Source: Streptomyces atratus | Lineage (GTDB): Bacteria > Actinomycetota > Actinomycetes > Streptomycetales > Streptomycetaceae | Length of the DNA stretch: 64,000 bases | Direction: 5' to 3' | NCBI RefSeq assembly: GCF_900119365.1 | Contig: NZ_FPJO01000001.1 | Location: 265,086 to 329,085 of the forward strand | Part shown: positions 26,235 through 36,346 of the stretch, one piece after another | How the letters are laid out: the number at the start of each line of letters is the position of its first letter | Numbering within the stretch: the stretch's first letter is position 1 | Made by a program: the position numbers and the translations under genes | The notes under the pieces: model-generated | Told to the model about the DNA's origin: nothing | Database searches by the model: none | Seen by the model: the letters and a program-made list of their open reading frames with translations, nothing else

Positions 26235-26414
26235 ATGGCCAAGAACAAGAACCGCAAGCAGGGCAGCCAGCAGAACCGCGCGTCCGGTCCGGAGCGCGGT
26301 GCGGAAGAGGCCAAGACGACCGCGTACGAGTCGCAGATACAGCCTCAGTCGCAGGCCCAGGGCAGCCCTGCTGATGTTGCCCGTAAGCACCAGCGGCGCT
26401 TCGGCCACAACTGA
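26235..26414 (+). CDS. Small basic hydrophilic protein
   Basis: 59 aa, start ATG 26235 with a strong AGGAGGA site 6 nt upstream. Sequence is Lys/Arg/Gln-rich and low complexity (MAKNKNRKQGSQQNRASG; PADVARKHQRRFGHN). No domain recognised; predicted disordered, possibly RNA- or DNA-binding. A good terminator follows. The 230 bp before it carry two gcacggt blocks (about 26145 and 26164) of unknown meaning. Conserved in Streptomyces by memory, otherwise uncharacterised. Confidence 0.75.
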   Translation: MAKNKNRKQGSQQNRASGPERGAEEAKTTAYESQIQPQSQAQGSPADVARKHQRRFGHN

Positions 26415-26451
26415 CCGGAGCCGTCTGCGGTCCGGACTGTGGCCCGATGAC

Positions 26452-26490
26452 CGAGAGGGGCGCTCCCGCTTTCGCGGGGCGCCCCTCTCG
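26452..26490. terminator. Bidirectional terminator between the 59-aa gene and dnaE
   Basis: cgagaggggcgc with gcgcccctctcg plus an inner tcccgc/gcgggg extension (26452-26490). Lies between convergent genes (stops at 26414 and 26514), so it can serve both. Confidence 0.85.
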
Positions 26491-26513
26491 TACGTCTGCG
26501 CGGGAGAGTCGGC

Positions 26514-29500
26514 TCAGCCGGCCAGGCAGGACGGGCCGAGCAGCACCTTCAGGTCACCGAAGAGCGCCGGGTCGGGCTTGACCCGGTGCCGGTCGAGCCG
26601 GAGCACCGTGGTCTTGCGGGGGCCCTGGAGCTTGATCCGTACCTCGGTGTCGCCCCGGTGGCTGCTGAGGACCTCGCCGAGGCGGCTGACCATCGGCGGG
26701 GTGATCTTGACGGTGGGGATGGTCAGGACCACGGGGGCGTTGGTGCCGGCCGACGAGATGTCGGGGACCTGCATCTCCATGGCGACCAGCCGGGGCACGT
26801 CCTCGCGCTTGTCGAGGCGTCCCTTGACGAAGACGACGGTGTCCTCGACGAGCTGGGTGGAGACCAGCTGGTAGGTGGCCGGGAAGAACATGCACTCGAT
26901 GGAACCCGCCAGGTCCTCGACGGTGGCGATGGCCCAGGCGTTGCCCTGCTTGGTCATCTTGCGCTGGAGGCCGGAGATGATGCCGCCGACGGTGACGATG
27001 GCGCCGTCGGCGTGCTCGCCGCCGGTCAGCTGGGAGATCGAGGAGTCGGCCTTGTCGGACAGCACGTGCTCCAGACCGAAGAGCGGGTGGTCGGAGACGT
27101 ACAGCCCGAGCATCTCCCGCTCCTGGGCCAGCAGATAGGACTTCTCCCACTCGATGTCGGAGAACTCCACGTCGAGCCCGAAGCCCGGCTCGTCGCTCTC
27201 CTCCTCGCCCATGCCGCCGAAGAGGTCGAACTGCCCCTCGGCCTCCTTGCGCTTGACCTGCACCACGTTGTCGATCATCGGTTCGTGGTGGGCCACCAGG
27301 CCCTTGCGGGTGTGGCCCATCTCGTCGAAGGCGCCGGCCTTGATCAGCGATTCGACGGTGCGCTTGTTGCAGACGACCGCTTCGACCTTGTCCAGGAAGT
27401 CGGGGAAGGTGCTGTACTTCCCCTTGGCCTTGCGGCACCGGATGATCGAGTCGACGACGTTCTGGCCGACGTTGCGCACGGCGGTGAGGCCGAAGAGGAT
27501 CACGTCGTCGCCCTGGGCGGCGAAGTTCGACAGGGACTCGTTCACATTGGGCGGCAGCACCTTGATGCCCATGCGCCGGCACTCGTTGAGGTAGACGGCC
27601 GACTTGTCCTTGTCGTCCTTGACCGAGGTCAGCAGCGCCGCCATGTACTCGGCGGGGTAGTTCGCCTTGAGGTACGCGGTCCAGTAGGTGACCAGGCCGT
27701 ACGCGGAGGAGTGCGCCTTGTTGAAGGCGTATCCGGCGAACGGGACCAGCACGTCCCACAGGGCCTTGATCGCGGCGTCGGAGAAGCCCTTCTCCTTGGC
27801 CCCCGCCTCGAAGAGGACGAAGTTCTTCGCCAGTTCCTCGGGCTTCTTCTTGCCCATCACGCGGCGCAGGATGTCGGCCTCGCCGAGCGAGTAGCCGGCG
27901 ACGATCTGGGCGGCCTTCTGCACCTGCTCCTGGTACACGATCAGGCCGTAGGTGAGGCCGAGGACCTCCTTGAGGGGCTCCTCCAGCTCCGGGTGGATCG
28001 GGGTGATCTCCTGGCGGCCGTTCTTGCGCTCGGCGTAGTTCGTGTGCGAGTTCATGCCCATCGGGCCCGGCCGGTACAGGGCCGAGACGGCGGAAATGTC
28101 CTCGAAGTTGTCGGGCTGCATCTGGCGCAGCAGGGAGCGCATCGGGCCGCCGTCGAACTGGAACACGCCGAGCGTGTCACCGCGGCAGAGCATCTCGTAC
28201 GTCTTGGGGTCGTCCAGCGGGAGGCCGAGCAGGTCCAGCTTGACGCCCTTGTTGGACTCCACCATCTTCACGGCGTCGTCCATGATGGTGAGGTTGCGCA
28301 GACCGAGGAAGTCCATCTTCAGCAGGCCGAGCGACTCGCACTGCGGGTAGTCCCACTGCGTGATGGTGACGCCGTCGGTGTGCCGCACCCAGATCGGGGC
28401 GTGGTCGACGATCGGCTCGCTGGACATGATGACGCCGGCGGCGTGCACGCCCATCTGCCGGACCAGGCCCTCGACGCCCTTGGCGGTGTCGATGACCTTC
28501 TTGACGTCCGGCTCGTTCTCGTACATCCCCCGGATCTCGCCCGCCTCGCTGTAGCGCGGGTGCTTGGGGTCGGTGATGCCGTTGAGGTCGATGCCCTTGC
28601 CGAGGACGTCGGCGGGCATGGCCTTGGTGAGCCGGTCGCCCATCGCGTACGGGTAGCCGAGGACCCGGGCGGAGTCCTTGATGGCGTTCTTCGCCTTGAT
28701 CTTTCCGTACGTGCCGATCATGGCGACCTTGTCGGCGCCGTACTTCTCCGTCACGTACCTGATCACTTCGACGCGCCGACGCTCGTCGAAGTCGATGTCG
28801 ACGTCGGGCATGGAGACGCGCTCGGGGTTGAGGAACCGCTCGAAGATCAGCCCGTGCTCGATCGGGTCGAGGTCGGTGATGCCCATCGCGTACGCCACGA
28901 TCGAACCGGCGGCGGAGCCTCGGCCGGGGCCGACCGCGATGCCGTTGTTCTTCGCCCACATGATGAAGTCGGCGACGACCAGGAAGTACCCCGGGAACCC
29001 CATCTGGATGATGATGTCCATCTCGTACTCGACCTGCTTCTGCCGGTCCTCGGGGACACCTCCCGGGAAGCGCCGGTTCATGCCGCCGCGGACCTCTTCC
29101 TGGAACCAGGTGATCTCCGTGTAGCCGTCCGGGATGTCGAACTTCGGCATCAGGTCGCGCTTCTCGAACATGCCGGCGGTGTCGATCTGCTGCGCGACCA
29201 GCAGGGTGTTGGCGCAGCCCTCCTGCCAGGCGTCGGAGGAGTCGACGCCGTACATCTCGTCGGTCGTCTTGAGGTAGTAGCCGGTGCCGTCGAAGCGGAA
29301 GCGGTCCGGGTCGGAGAGGTTCTTGCCGGTCTGGATGCAGAGCAGGGCGTCGTGCGCGGTGGCCTCGTGCGCGTAGGTGTAGTGCGAGTCGTTGGTCACC
29401 AGCGGCGGGATGTTCAGCTTCTTGCCGATTTCGAGGAGCCCGTCACGGACCCGGCGCTCGATCTCGATGCCGTGGTCCATCAGCTCCAGGAAGTACTTGC

Positions 29501-30053
29501 CCTCGCCGAAGATGTCCTTGTAGTCGGAGGCGGCCTGGACGGCCTCGTCGAACTGGCCGAGCCGCAGCCGGGTCTGCACCTCGCCCGAGGGGCAGCCGGT
29601 GGACGCGATCAGGCCCTCGGACCACTGGGCGATGGTCTCCTTGTCCATGCGCGGCCACTTCTGCAGCCAGCCCTCGGCGTACGCGTCGGAGGAGAGCCGG
29701 AAGAGGTTGTGCAGCCCGGTGCTGTTCGCCGCCCAGATCGTCTTGTGGGTGTAACCACCCGAACCCGACACGTCATCGCGCTTCTGGTGCGGCTGGCCCC
29801 ACTGGATCTTCCGCTTGTGCTTGCGCGACTCCGGGGCGACGTACGCCTCGATGCCGATGATCGGTGTGACGCCCGCCTTCTGCGCCGAGTGGAAGAAGTC
29901 GTACGCCCCGTGCAGGTTGCCGTGGTCCGTCATCGCGATGTGCGACATGCCCATCTCGTTACAGGCAGCGAACATGTCCTTGAGCCGCGCGGCACCGTCC
30001 AGCAGCGAGTACTGGGTGTGGACGTGAAGGTGCGTGAAGGGCGGCTTGGTCAC
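26514..30053 (-). CDS. dnaE: DNA polymerase III alpha subunit
   Basis: 1179 aa, the normal length for DnaE1. N-terminal PHP domain (FTHLHVHTQYSLLDGAARL, TDHGNLHGAYDF), then the C-family polymerase core with GPGRGSAAGSIVAYAMGITDLDP and catalytic acids in SMPDVDIDFDERRR, the thumb/finger region (GVHAAGVIMSS, YNKAHS-like FNKAHSSAYGLVTYWTAYLK), a helix-hairpin-helix region and an OB fold (VTVGGIISGLQRKMTKQGN). Start GTG 30053 (VTKPPFTHLHVHT), preceded by GGAGG. Divergent from the DUF2252 gene. Confidence 0.97.
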   Translation of the reverse strand: MTKPPFTHLHVHTQYSLLDGAARLKDMFAACNEMGMSHIAMTDHGNLHGAYDFFHSAQKAGVTPIIGIEAYVAPESRKHKRKIQWGQPHQKRDDVSGSGGYTHKTIWAANSTGLHNLFRLSSDAYAEGWLQKWPRMDKETIAQWSEGLIASTGCPSGEVQTRLRLGQFDEAVQAASDYKDIFGEGKYFLELMDHGIEIERRVRDGLLEIGKKLNIPPLVTNDSHYTYAHEATAHDALLCIQTGKNLSDPDRFRFDGTGYYLKTTDEMYGVDSSDAWQEGCANTLLVAQQIDTAGMFEKRDLMPKFDIPDGYTEITWFQEEVRGGMNRRFPGGVPEDRQKQVEYEMDIIIQMGFPGYFLVVADFIMWAKNNGIAVGPGRGSAAGSIVAYAMGITDLDPIEHGLIFERFLNPERVSMPDVDIDFDERRRVEVIRYVTEKYGADKVAMIGTYGKIKAKNAIKDSARVLGYPYAMGDRLTKAMPADVLGKGIDLNGITDPKHPRYSEAGEIRGMYENEPDVKKVIDTAKGVEGLVRQMGVHAAGVIMSSEPIVDHAPIWVRHTDGVTITQWDYPQCESLGLLKMDFLGLRNLTIMDDAVKMVESNKGVKLDLLGLPLDDPKTYEMLCRGDTLGVFQFDGGPMRSLLRQMQPDNFEDISAVSALYRPGPMGMNSHTNYAERKNGRQEITPIHPELEEPLKEVLGLTYGLIVYQEQVQKAAQIVAGYSLGEADILRRVMGKKKPEELAKNFVLFEAGAKEKGFSDAAIKALWDVLVPFAGYAFNKAHSSAYGLVTYWTAYLKANYPAEYMAALLTSVKDDKDKSAVYLNECRRMGIKVLPPNVNESLSNFAAQGDDVILFGLTAVRNVGQNVVDSIIRCRKAKGKYSTFPDFLDKVEAVVCNKRTVESLIKAGAFDEMGHTRKGLVAHHEPMIDNVVQVKRKEAEGQFDLFGGMGEEESDEPGFGLDVEFSDIEWEKSYLLAQEREMLGLYVSDHPLFGLEHVLSDKADSSISQLTGGEHADGAIVTVGGIISGLQRKMTKQGNAWAIATVEDLAGSIECMFFPATYQLVSTQLVEDTVVFVKGRLDKREDVPRLVAMEMQVPDISSAGTNAPVVLTIPTVKITPPMVSRLGEVLSSHRGDTEVRIKLQGPRKTTVLRLDRHRVKPDPALFGDLKVLLGPSCLAG

Positions 30054-30273
30054 GGCGGTGGGCCTCCGATGTGCAGGCGCGGCGCGGAGCGCCCGATGAG
30101 GGGCGACGGGCGGGCGGGCGATGGCTGACTGGGGGACAGCGTGGAAGTCTACGTCTCCGAGCTGACGACCGACGGGCACTCCGGGATACGGTCGCGCGTT
30201 GGAGGGGCGAGGACGCGCGTCCCATTTGTCATGTACTTCGTCATGCACGCCAGGTACCAGGAGGCACCCAGAG

Positions 30274-31599
30274 ATGTCGGAAGCGCAGACCGGCGCGGCA
30301 CAGCGCGGGGAGCAGATTCTTGAGGTCTTCGACACCGCGTTCGGGGAGCTGCTGGCCGCCGATCCGGCTGCCTTCCGGGTCAAGTTCCGCAAGATGGCGG
30401 GCTCGGCCTTCGCCTTCTACCGGGGCACGGCGTGCCTGTTCTACAACGACCTGGAGCGGGAACGGCACGGCGGCCCGTACCTGGACGAGCGGACCGGCCG
30501 GGTGTGGATCCACGGCGATCTGCACGCGGAGAACTTCGGCACGTACATGGACGCCAACGGCCGGCTGATCTTCAACGTGAACGACTTCGACGAGGCGTAC
30601 GTCGGCCCGTTCACCTGGGACCTCAAGCGGTTCGCCGCCTCCGTCGCCCTGATCGGGTACGCGAAGGCGCTGAGCGACGACCAGATCACCGAGCTGGTCC
30701 AGGTCTACGCGGCGGCCTACCGCGAGCGGATCCGCGCGCTGGCGACGGGTGCGAAGAATGAGGAGGTGCCGCCCTTCACGCTGGACACGGCGCAGGGCCC
30801 GCTGCTGGACGCGCTGCGCGACGCCCGGTCGCTGACACGGTTCTCGCTGCTGGACTCGATGACGGAGATCCGGGACTTCGAGCGCCGGTTCGCCCCGGGC
30901 GGCGGCTCGATCGACCTGGACGCGGCGACGCGCTACAAGGTGCTGGCCGCCTTCGACGGCTACCTGGAGACGCTGCCGGAGTCGAGCCTGACCCGCCCCG
31001 ACTCGTACCGGGTGAAGGACGTCGTCGGCCGTCGCGGCATCGGCATCGGTTCGGCCGGGCTGCCCTCGTACAACATCCTTCTGGAGGGCAACAGCGACGC
31101 CCTGGAGAACGATGTGGTGATCTACCTCAAGCAGGCGCAGACCCCCGCGGTCTCCCGGCACATCACCGACGCGGCGGTGCGCGAGTACTTCCGGCACGAG
31201 GGCCACCGCACCGTGATCTCGCAGCGCGCCCTGCAGGCGCACGCCGACCCGTGGCTCGGCTGGACCGAGTTGGACGGGGCGGGCCAGCTGGTCGCCGAGG
31301 TGTCGCCGTACGCGGTCGATCTGGACTGGTCCGACATCGACGAGCCGGAGGAGATCGCGGCGGTCGTCGCCGATCTCGGCCGGGCGACGGCGACGATGCA
31401 TTCCGCGGCGGACGACGAGAGCGGCCACTCGCTGGTGCCGTTCTCCACCGAGCGGGCGATCGACGCGGCGATCGCGGCCGACGAGGAGGGCTTCGCCGAG
31501 CTGCTGGTGGACTTCGCCCACGGCTACGGCGCCCGGGCGCGGGCCGACCACCAGATCTTCGTGGATCTCTTCCGCAACGGCCGGATTCCGGGGCTGTAG
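30274..31599 (+). CDS. DUF2252 protein, kinase-like fold
   Basis: 441 aa, start ATG 30274 with AGGAGG 8 nt upstream. DUF2252 features: FRKMAGSAFAFYRGTACLFYNDL (glycine/Arg loop region), VWIHGDLHAENFG (HGDLHxxN, like the catalytic loop of aminoglycoside/choline kinases) and FNVNDFDEAYVGPFTWDLKR (the metal-binding DFD). So it probably phosphorylates or binds a small molecule; no substrate is known for the family. Divergent from dnaE across about 220 bp that hold both promoters; no clear boxes recognised. Confidence 0.88.
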   Translation: MSEAQTGAAQRGEQILEVFDTAFGELLAADPAAFRVKFRKMAGSAFAFYRGTACLFYNDLERERHGGPYLDERTGRVWIHGDLHAENFGTYMDANGRLIFNVNDFDEAYVGPFTWDLKRFAASVALIGYAKALSDDQITELVQVYAAAYRERIRALATGAKNEEVPPFTLDTAQGPLLDALRDARSLTRFSLLDSMTEIRDFERRFAPGGGSIDLDAATRYKVLAAFDGYLETLPESSLTRPDSYRVKDVVGRRGIGIGSAGLPSYNILLEGNSDALENDVVIYLKQAQTPAVSRHITDAAVREYFRHEGHRTVISQRALQAHADPWLGWTELDGAGQLVAEVSPYAVDLDWSDIDEPEEIAAVVADLGRATATMHSAADDESGHSLVPFSTERAIDAAIAADEEGFAELLVDFAHGYGARARADHQIFVDLFRNGRIPGL

Positions 31600-31641
31600 C
31601 TCCCCGTTGTCGGTCCCTTTAGGGGTCACTTACAGGTTGGC

Positions 31642-32379
31642 ATGCGACACTCCTGGGCGATGGACATATCCGGGACGCAACTCAGAGTCGTTCGCGCGGC
31701 GCTTTTCACAGCGCTCGTCGTGACGCTCTCCGTCGCGTCCCATGTGCTGCTCTCCCGGGTCCCGCTGCCGCTGACCGCCGTCGCCCTGCTGGTCGGCGTG
31801 GTGTTCGCCGCGGCGTACGCGCTGGCCGGCCGGGAGCGCGGCTTCGGGGCGATCGCCGGACTGCTGGTCCCGCTGGAGCTGGCCGCCGACACCTTCTTCA
31901 CCACCGGTCAGCACGTCTGTTACGGCGCGGCCGGCGGCCCGATCGCGGGGCCGCTGCGCTCGGTCGGCGTCGATGTGCTGTGCGGCGGCGCGATCGGCAC
32001 CGGGGCGGCACGGGCCGGTGCCGATGGCACCCCGCTCGCCACGGTGGCCGACGCCGGGCACACCACGGCCGCGCTGCTGGCCTCACCCGGCCCCGCGGTG
32101 CCGTGGCTGCTGCTCGCCGCCCATGTGACGGTCGGGCTGCTCGCCGCGGCCTGGCTCCGGCGGGGCGAGATTGCGCTGGCTCGTCTGCTGGAGGCGGCCG
32201 CCGCCCTGGCGTTCCGGCCGCTGCTGGTCGCGGTCGCCGTGGTCGGTACGGCCCGCCGTCCGGTGCGCCGCCGGGCGCGGCCCGCGGGACACGGTCCGCA
32301 TCTGCTCGTACACGCCCGTCTGCTCGTGCACTCCGTGGGACGGAGGGGACCGCCGCGCTCGGCCCATGCCATCGCCTGA
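31642..32379 (+). CDS. Uncharacterised membrane protein
   Basis: About 245 aa with four to five membrane segments (AALFTALVVTLSVASHVLL, LTAVALLVGVVFAAAYALAG, FGAIAGLLVPLELAADTFFTTG, AVPWLLLAAHVTVGLLAAAWL, LAFRPLLVAVAVVGTARR). A single extracytoplasmic Cys pair (HVCYG, DVLCGG). C-terminus is basic (RRPVRRRARPAGHGPH). No family recognised. Start ATG 31642 or ATG 31660 (MDISGTQLRV). It sits 48 bp before the thioredoxin-fold gene and may be co-transcribed with it. Confidence 0.65.
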   Translation: MRHSWAMDISGTQLRVVRAALFTALVVTLSVASHVLLSRVPLPLTAVALLVGVVFAAAYALAGRERGFGAIAGLLVPLELAADTFFTTGQHVCYGAAGGPIAGPLRSVGVDVLCGGAIGTGAARAGADGTPLATVADAGHTTAALLASPGPAVPWLLLAAHVTVGLLAAAWLRRGEIALARLLEAAAALAFRPLLVAVAVVGTARRPVRRRARPAGHGPHLLVHARLLVHSVGRRGPPRSAHAIA

Positions 32380-32427
32380 GCACGCAGATCCCCGACGACA
32401 CACCCCTCACACCATGGAGATACAGAC

Positions 32428-33243
32428 ATGAGCAAGCGCAACAGCCAGGCCAACAAGTCGGCGGCCCGCGAGCGGCTGCGCGCCGAGCGCGAGCGCCAGG
32501 CCAAGAAGGACAAGGCCCGCCGGCAGATCATCGTCGGCGTCTCGATCGTCGGCGTCCTGGCGGTCGTGGGCCTCGGCACCTGGGGCGTCATGCAGCTGAA
32601 CAAGCCGTCCGGCTGGGAGGCGGCCGAGGACGCGAAGAACGTGACCGCGCCCAAGAACACCTCGGGCGAGGACGGCACCACCGTCGTCATCGGCAAGTCG
32701 AGCGCCAAGAAGACCCTGGAGCTGTACGAGGACTTGCGCTGCCCGATCTGCGGAACGCTTGAGCAGTCCATCGGCGAGACGGTGCACAAGGACGTCGACG
32801 CCGGAAAGTACAAGATCAAGTACATCGGTGCCACGTTCATCGACGGCATGGCCGGCGGAGAAGGCTCGAAGAACGCGCTGAGCGCGCTGGGTGCCGCGCT
32901 CGATGTCAGCCCGGAGGCCTTCCTGGACTACAAGTACGCGCTCTACTCCACGAAGTACCACCCGGAGGAGACCGACGACAAGTTCAAGGACGACTCCTAC
33001 CTGATCAAGATCGCCGACTCGGTGGACGCGCTGAAGGGCAACGCCGCCTTCCAGAAGAACGTCAAGGACGGCACGTTCGACAGCTGGGCGATGAAGATGT
33101 CGGCGAAGTTCGAGGACAGCGGCGTGAAGGGCACCCCGACGCTGAAGATGGACGGCAAGGCGCTCACCGACGGGAAGAGCGAGAACGCTCCGATGACGGT
33201 GGAGGACTTCAACACCGCGATCACGGCCGCACTGAAGGGCTGA
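32428..33243 (+). CDS. Membrane-anchored DsbA-like thioredoxin-fold protein
   Basis: 271 aa, start ATG 32428 with GGAG 9 nt upstream. Charged helical N-terminus ([22 protein letters not shown]), a membrane segment ([21 protein letters not shown]) and an external thioredoxin domain with CPIC in [13 protein letters not shown] and a cis-Pro TPTLKMDG segment. Same architecture as the CPVC protein at 1040-1867, so a paralogue. Likely part of extracytoplasmic thiol redox control. Ends at a terminator. Confidence 0.88.
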   Translation: MSKRNSQANKSAARERLRAERERQAKKDKARRQIIVGVSIVGVLAVVGLGTWGVMQLNKPSGWEAAEDAKNVTAPKNTSGEDGTTVVIGKSSAKKTLELYEDLRCPICGTLEQSIGETVHKDVDAGKYKIKYIGATFIDGMAGGEGSKNALSALGAALDVSPEAFLDYKYALYSTKYHPEETDDKFKDDSYLIKIADSVDALKGNAAFQKNVKDGTFDSWAMKMSAKFEDSGVKGTPTLKMDGKALTDGKSENAPMTVEDFNTAITAALKG

Positions 33244-33275
33244 CCGGCCGACGACCTCACGGCGGCGGCTCCCCG

Positions 33276-33310
33276 ACGGGCAGGCGAACTTCCTTCGTTC
33301 GCCTGCCCGT
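33276..33310 (+). terminator. Terminator after the CPIC thioredoxin gene
   Basis: 14-bp perfect stem (33276-33289 with 33297-33310; acgggcaggcgaac/gttcgcctgcccgt), 7-nt loop, followed by tcgcttta. Confidence 0.85.
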
Positions 33311-33319
33311 TCGCTTTAC
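33297..33319 (+). promoter_or_regulatory. Possible PHO-box-like repeat upstream of phoD
   Basis: gttcgcctgcc (33297) and gttcgctttac (33309) are similar units 12 nt apart, just before phoD, where PhoP sites are expected. Consensus units are 11 nt apart, and the first overlaps the terminator stem, so this is weak. Confidence 0.2.
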
Positions 33320-33340
33320 CCGCCAGTAGGATTTTTGACC

Positions 33341-35002
33341 GTGACCAGTCGACAACGCTTCTCACCGATCTCCTCCCCCAGCCGCCGCACGGTCGTCAAG
33401 GCCGCTGCCGCCACCGCCGTCGCGGCTCCCGTACTGGGCTCCGCCGCCACCGCACGCGCCGCGGACGGGCCCGCCTTCCTGCACGGCGTCGCCTCCGGCG
33501 ATCCCCTCCCCGACGGCGTCCTCCTCTGGACCCGCGTCACCCCGACCCCCGACGCGGTGCCCGGTTCGGGCCGCGGCGCCGATACGGCGGTGCGCTGGGA
33601 GGTCGCCGAGGACAAGGACTTCGCCCGGGTCGTCGCCCACGGCACGACCGTCGCGAAGGCCGCGTCCGACCACACCGTCAAGGCCGATGTGCGGGGCCTG
33701 GCCCCCGCCACCACGTACTGGTTCCGCTTCACTGCGGGCGACGGCACACAGACCGTCTCACCGGCCGGGCGCACCCGGACGGCGCCCGCGGCGGGGGCGG
33801 CCACGCCCGGTGTGCGGTTCGGGGTGGTGTCGTGCGCCAACTGGGAGGCCGGGTACTTCTCCCCGTACCGCCACCTCGCCGCCCGCGCCGACCTCGACGC
33901 GGTCCTGCATCTCGGCGACTACATCTACGAGTACGCCTCGGGCAGTTACCCGGACGCGAAGTACGTCGTACGGCCGCACGAGCCGGAGCACGAGATCCTC
34001 ACCCTCGCCGACTACCGCACCCGGCACGCCACGTACAAGACGGACACCGACCTCCAGACCCTGCACGCCACCCACCCGGTGATCGCGATCTGGGACGACC
34101 ACGAGTTCGCCAACGACGCCTGGTCGGGCGGGGCCGAGAACCACACCCCGGGCACGGAGGGCTCCTGGGCCGACCGGGCGGCGGGCGCCAAGCAGGCGTA
34201 CTTCGAGTGGATGCCGGTCCGCGCCGCCACCGAGGGCACCGTCTACCGGCGGCTGCGCTTCGGCAGCCTGGCCGATCTCCACCTCCTCGACCTGCGCAGC
34301 TTCCGCTCCCAGCAGTCGTCGATCGGCAACGGCGCGGTCGACGACCCGGAGCGCACCATCACCGGCCGGGCGCAGCTGGACTGGCTGAAGTCGGGGCTGG
34401 CCGGCTCGGACGCCACCTGGCAACTGGTCGGCACATCGGTGATGATCTCGCCGGTCGCGTTCGGCTCCGTGCCCGCCCATCTGCTGGAGCCGCTGGCCGA
34501 GTTGCTGGGGCTGCCCAAGGAGGGTCTCGCCGTCAACGTCGACCAGTGGGACGGCTACACAGACGACCGCAAGGAGCTGATCTCGCACCTGCGGGACCGG
34601 TCGATCACCAACACGGTCTTCCTGACCGGCGACATCCACATGGCGTGGGCCAATGACGTGCCGGTGAAGGCGGCGACGTATCCGCTCTCCGCCTCGGCCG
34701 CCACCGAGTTCGTGGTGACGTCGGTGACCTCGGACAACATCGACGACATCCTGCATGTGGCGCCGCAGACGGTCTCGGTGGTCGCGGCCGCCGCGGTCAA
34801 GGCAGCCAACCGCCATGTGAAGTGGGTGGACATGGACTCGCACGGTTACGGCGTCCTCGACGTGACCGCCGAGCGCTCGCAGATGGACTACTACGCGGTC
34901 TCCGACCGGACGAAGCGGGACGCGACCTCCGCCTGGACGCGTTCGTACCGGACGCTCAGCGGAACACAGAAGGTCGAGCGGGTGGACAGCCCGGTGCACT
35001 GA
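33341..35002 (+). CDS. phoD: PhoD-type alkaline phosphatase, Tat-exported
   Basis: 553 aa. Tat signal peptide [17 protein letters not shown] (Arg15-Arg16) with cleavage near ARAADG. PhoD core: [26 protein letters not shown] (metal-binding Asp), [23 protein letters not shown] (metal-binding Asp/His); uses calcium and iron in the family. Hydrolyses phosphodiesters and monoesters outside the cell. Start GTG 33341; a TTG two codons upstream is possible. Normally PhoP-controlled under phosphate limitation (known for Streptomyces); the site here is not clear. Confidence 0.95.
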   Translation: MTSRQRFSPISSPSRRTVVKAAAATAVAAPVLGSAATARAADGPAFLHGVASGDPLPDGVLLWTRVTPTPDAVPGSGRGADTAVRWEVAEDKDFARVVAHGTTVAKAASDHTVKADVRGLAPATTYWFRFTAGDGTQTVSPAGRTRTAPAAGAATPGVRFGVVSCANWEAGYFSPYRHLAARADLDAVLHLGDYIYEYASGSYPDAKYVVRPHEPEHEILTLADYRTRHATYKTDTDLQTLHATHPVIAIWDDHEFANDAWSGGAENHTPGTEGSWADRAAGAKQAYFEWMPVRAATEGTVYRRLRFGSLADLHLLDLRSFRSQQSSIGNGAVDDPERTITGRAQLDWLKSGLAGSDATWQLVGTSVMISPVAFGSVPAHLLEPLAELLGLPKEGLAVNVDQWDGYTDDRKELISHLRDRSITNTVFLTGDIHMAWANDVPVKAATYPLSASAATEFVVTSVTSDNIDDILHVAPQTVSVVAAAAVKAANRHVKWVDMDSHGYGVLDVTAERSQMDYYAVSDRTKRDATSAWTRSYRTLSGTQKVERVDSPVH

Positions 35003-35054
35003 GGGTTCATTTTCGGCCACCCCCGCATATGTTGACGGTGCATTACATCGCTAC

Positions 35055-35100
35055 GGCGGGTGGTGTGCCCCACGGCCCGAATGGGGACACACCACCCGCC
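35055..35100 (+). terminator. phoD terminator
   Basis: Long inverted repeat (35055-35072 with 35082-35100, one bulge), core ggcgggtggtgtg/cacaccacccgcc, about 50 bp after the stop. The remaining DNA up to 35287 is AT-richer and presumably carries the metalloprotease promoter; no box is certain. Confidence 0.85.
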
Positions 35101-35287
35101 GGGGTAACGCCTACGATTACGTCGCCGTCTCAAACTCTGGAATGCGAAGAAAGATTTATTCCGGTTTCCGCCCTTTGGCGAATACTTGATTGGGCCTGAT
35201 CATTTCTCCTCCGAGGGTGACATGCGCACGTAATCTCCCGGCGGCGGGTGAGGAAATGCCTCTCCCACACATCCGCGAGGAGTCCCC

Positions 35288-36295
35288 GTGCGCGCTCTTG
35301 CCCGTATATCGCCGCGTATGCGTAACCGTGCGATCGGCACCGCCGTTCTGGCCGGAACTCTGGCCCTGGCACCGCTCTCCGCTCCCTCCGGCTCCGCCGC
35401 TTCCGCCGCTTCCGCCGCCTCCAAGGTCTCCGCCCCGGCCGCCCAGAAGTGCGCCGACGACGCGGGCACCAACGCCACGGCACGGGAGGCCCGGCCCTCG
35501 GGCGCCGCCCACACCGACGACCCCAATGAGCTGACCGCGGCCCAGGCCAAGTCCATGGACGCGCAGTTGAAGCAGAGACTCGCGGACCGCCGGCTCAGCG
35601 GCCCCTCGCTCGCCGCGGGCGCGACGATCCCGGTCTACTTCCACGTCGTGCACTCCGGAACGACCGGCAAGCTCAGCGCGTCCGCGATCAGCAGCCAGAT
35701 GAACGTCCTGAACGCCGCCTACAGCGGACAGGGCTCGGGCAACACGAACTCCGGCTTCCAGTACACGCTGGCCGGCACGGACTACACGGACAACAGCTCC
35801 TGGTACAACGGCGTCTCCCCGGGCTCCGCCGCCGAGAAGGCCATGAAGTCCTCGCTGCGCAAGGGCGGCGCGAACGCCCTCAACATCTACACCGCCGACC
35901 TCGGCGGCGGGCTGCTGGGCTGGGCCACCTTCCCCAGCTCGTACAAGTCCAACCCCTCGGACGACGGCGTCGTCATCCTCGACGCCTCGCTTCCCGGCGG
36001 CTCCGCCGCCAACTACAACGAGGGCGACACCGCCACCCACGAGGTCGGCCACTGGATGGGGCTCTACCACACCTTCCAGGGCGGCTGCAATGGAAACGGC
36101 GACTACGTCGCCGACACCCCGGCCGAGAAGAGTGCCGCGTACGAGTGCCCGACCGGGCGCGACACCTGCACCAACAAGACCGGGGTCGACCCGATCCATA
36201 ACTTCATGGACTACACCTACGACTCGTGCATGACTCAGTTCACCGCGGGCCAGGTGCAGCGGATGAGCGACAGCTGGACCGCCTACCGGGGCTGA
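35288..36295 (+). CDS. Secreted M43-like zinc metalloprotease
   Basis: 335 aa, start GTG 35288 with GAGGAG 6 nt upstream. Signal peptide (residues 1 to about 40, basic then [18 protein letters not shown], AxA site near GSAASAAS). Catalytic zinc motif [11 protein letters not shown] (His251, Glu252, His255, His261) and the Met-turn [11 protein letters not shown] follow the metzincin M43 (pappalysin/cytophagalysin) pattern. Several Cys ([18 protein letters not shown]) suggest disulfides. Substrate unknown. Confidence 0.9.
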   Translation: MRALARISPRMRNRAIGTAVLAGTLALAPLSAPSGSAASAASAASKVSAPAAQKCADDAGTNATAREARPSGAAHTDDPNELTAAQAKSMDAQLKQRLADRRLSGPSLAAGATIPVYFHVVHSGTTGKLSASAISSQMNVLNAAYSGQGSGNTNSGFQYTLAGTDYTDNSSWYNGVSPGSAAEKAMKSSLRKGGANALNIYTADLGGGLLGWATFPSSYKSNPSDDGVVILDASLPGGSAANYNEGDTATHEVGHWMGLYHTFQGGCNGNGDYVADTPAEKSAAYECPTGRDTCTNKTGVDPIHNFMDYTYDSCMTQFTAGQVQRMSDSWTAYRG

Positions 36296-36313
36296 TCCGC
36301 CCCGTCCGTACGG

Positions 36314-36338
36314 AGGGCCCCGCACCGCGCGGGGCCCT
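36314..36338. terminator. Terminator between convergent metalloprotease and hydrolase genes
   Basis: agggccccgc (36314-36323), 5-nt loop, gcggggccct (36329-36338). Perfect 10-bp stem in the 51-bp gap, usable in both directions. Confidence 0.8.
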
Positions 36339-36346
36339 TCGCGCGG

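Noticed and set aside
26586..30128. 1180-codon plus-strand frame opposite dnaE
   Set aside because: Mirror of the dnaE codon pattern; no recognisable domain or ribosome-binding site.
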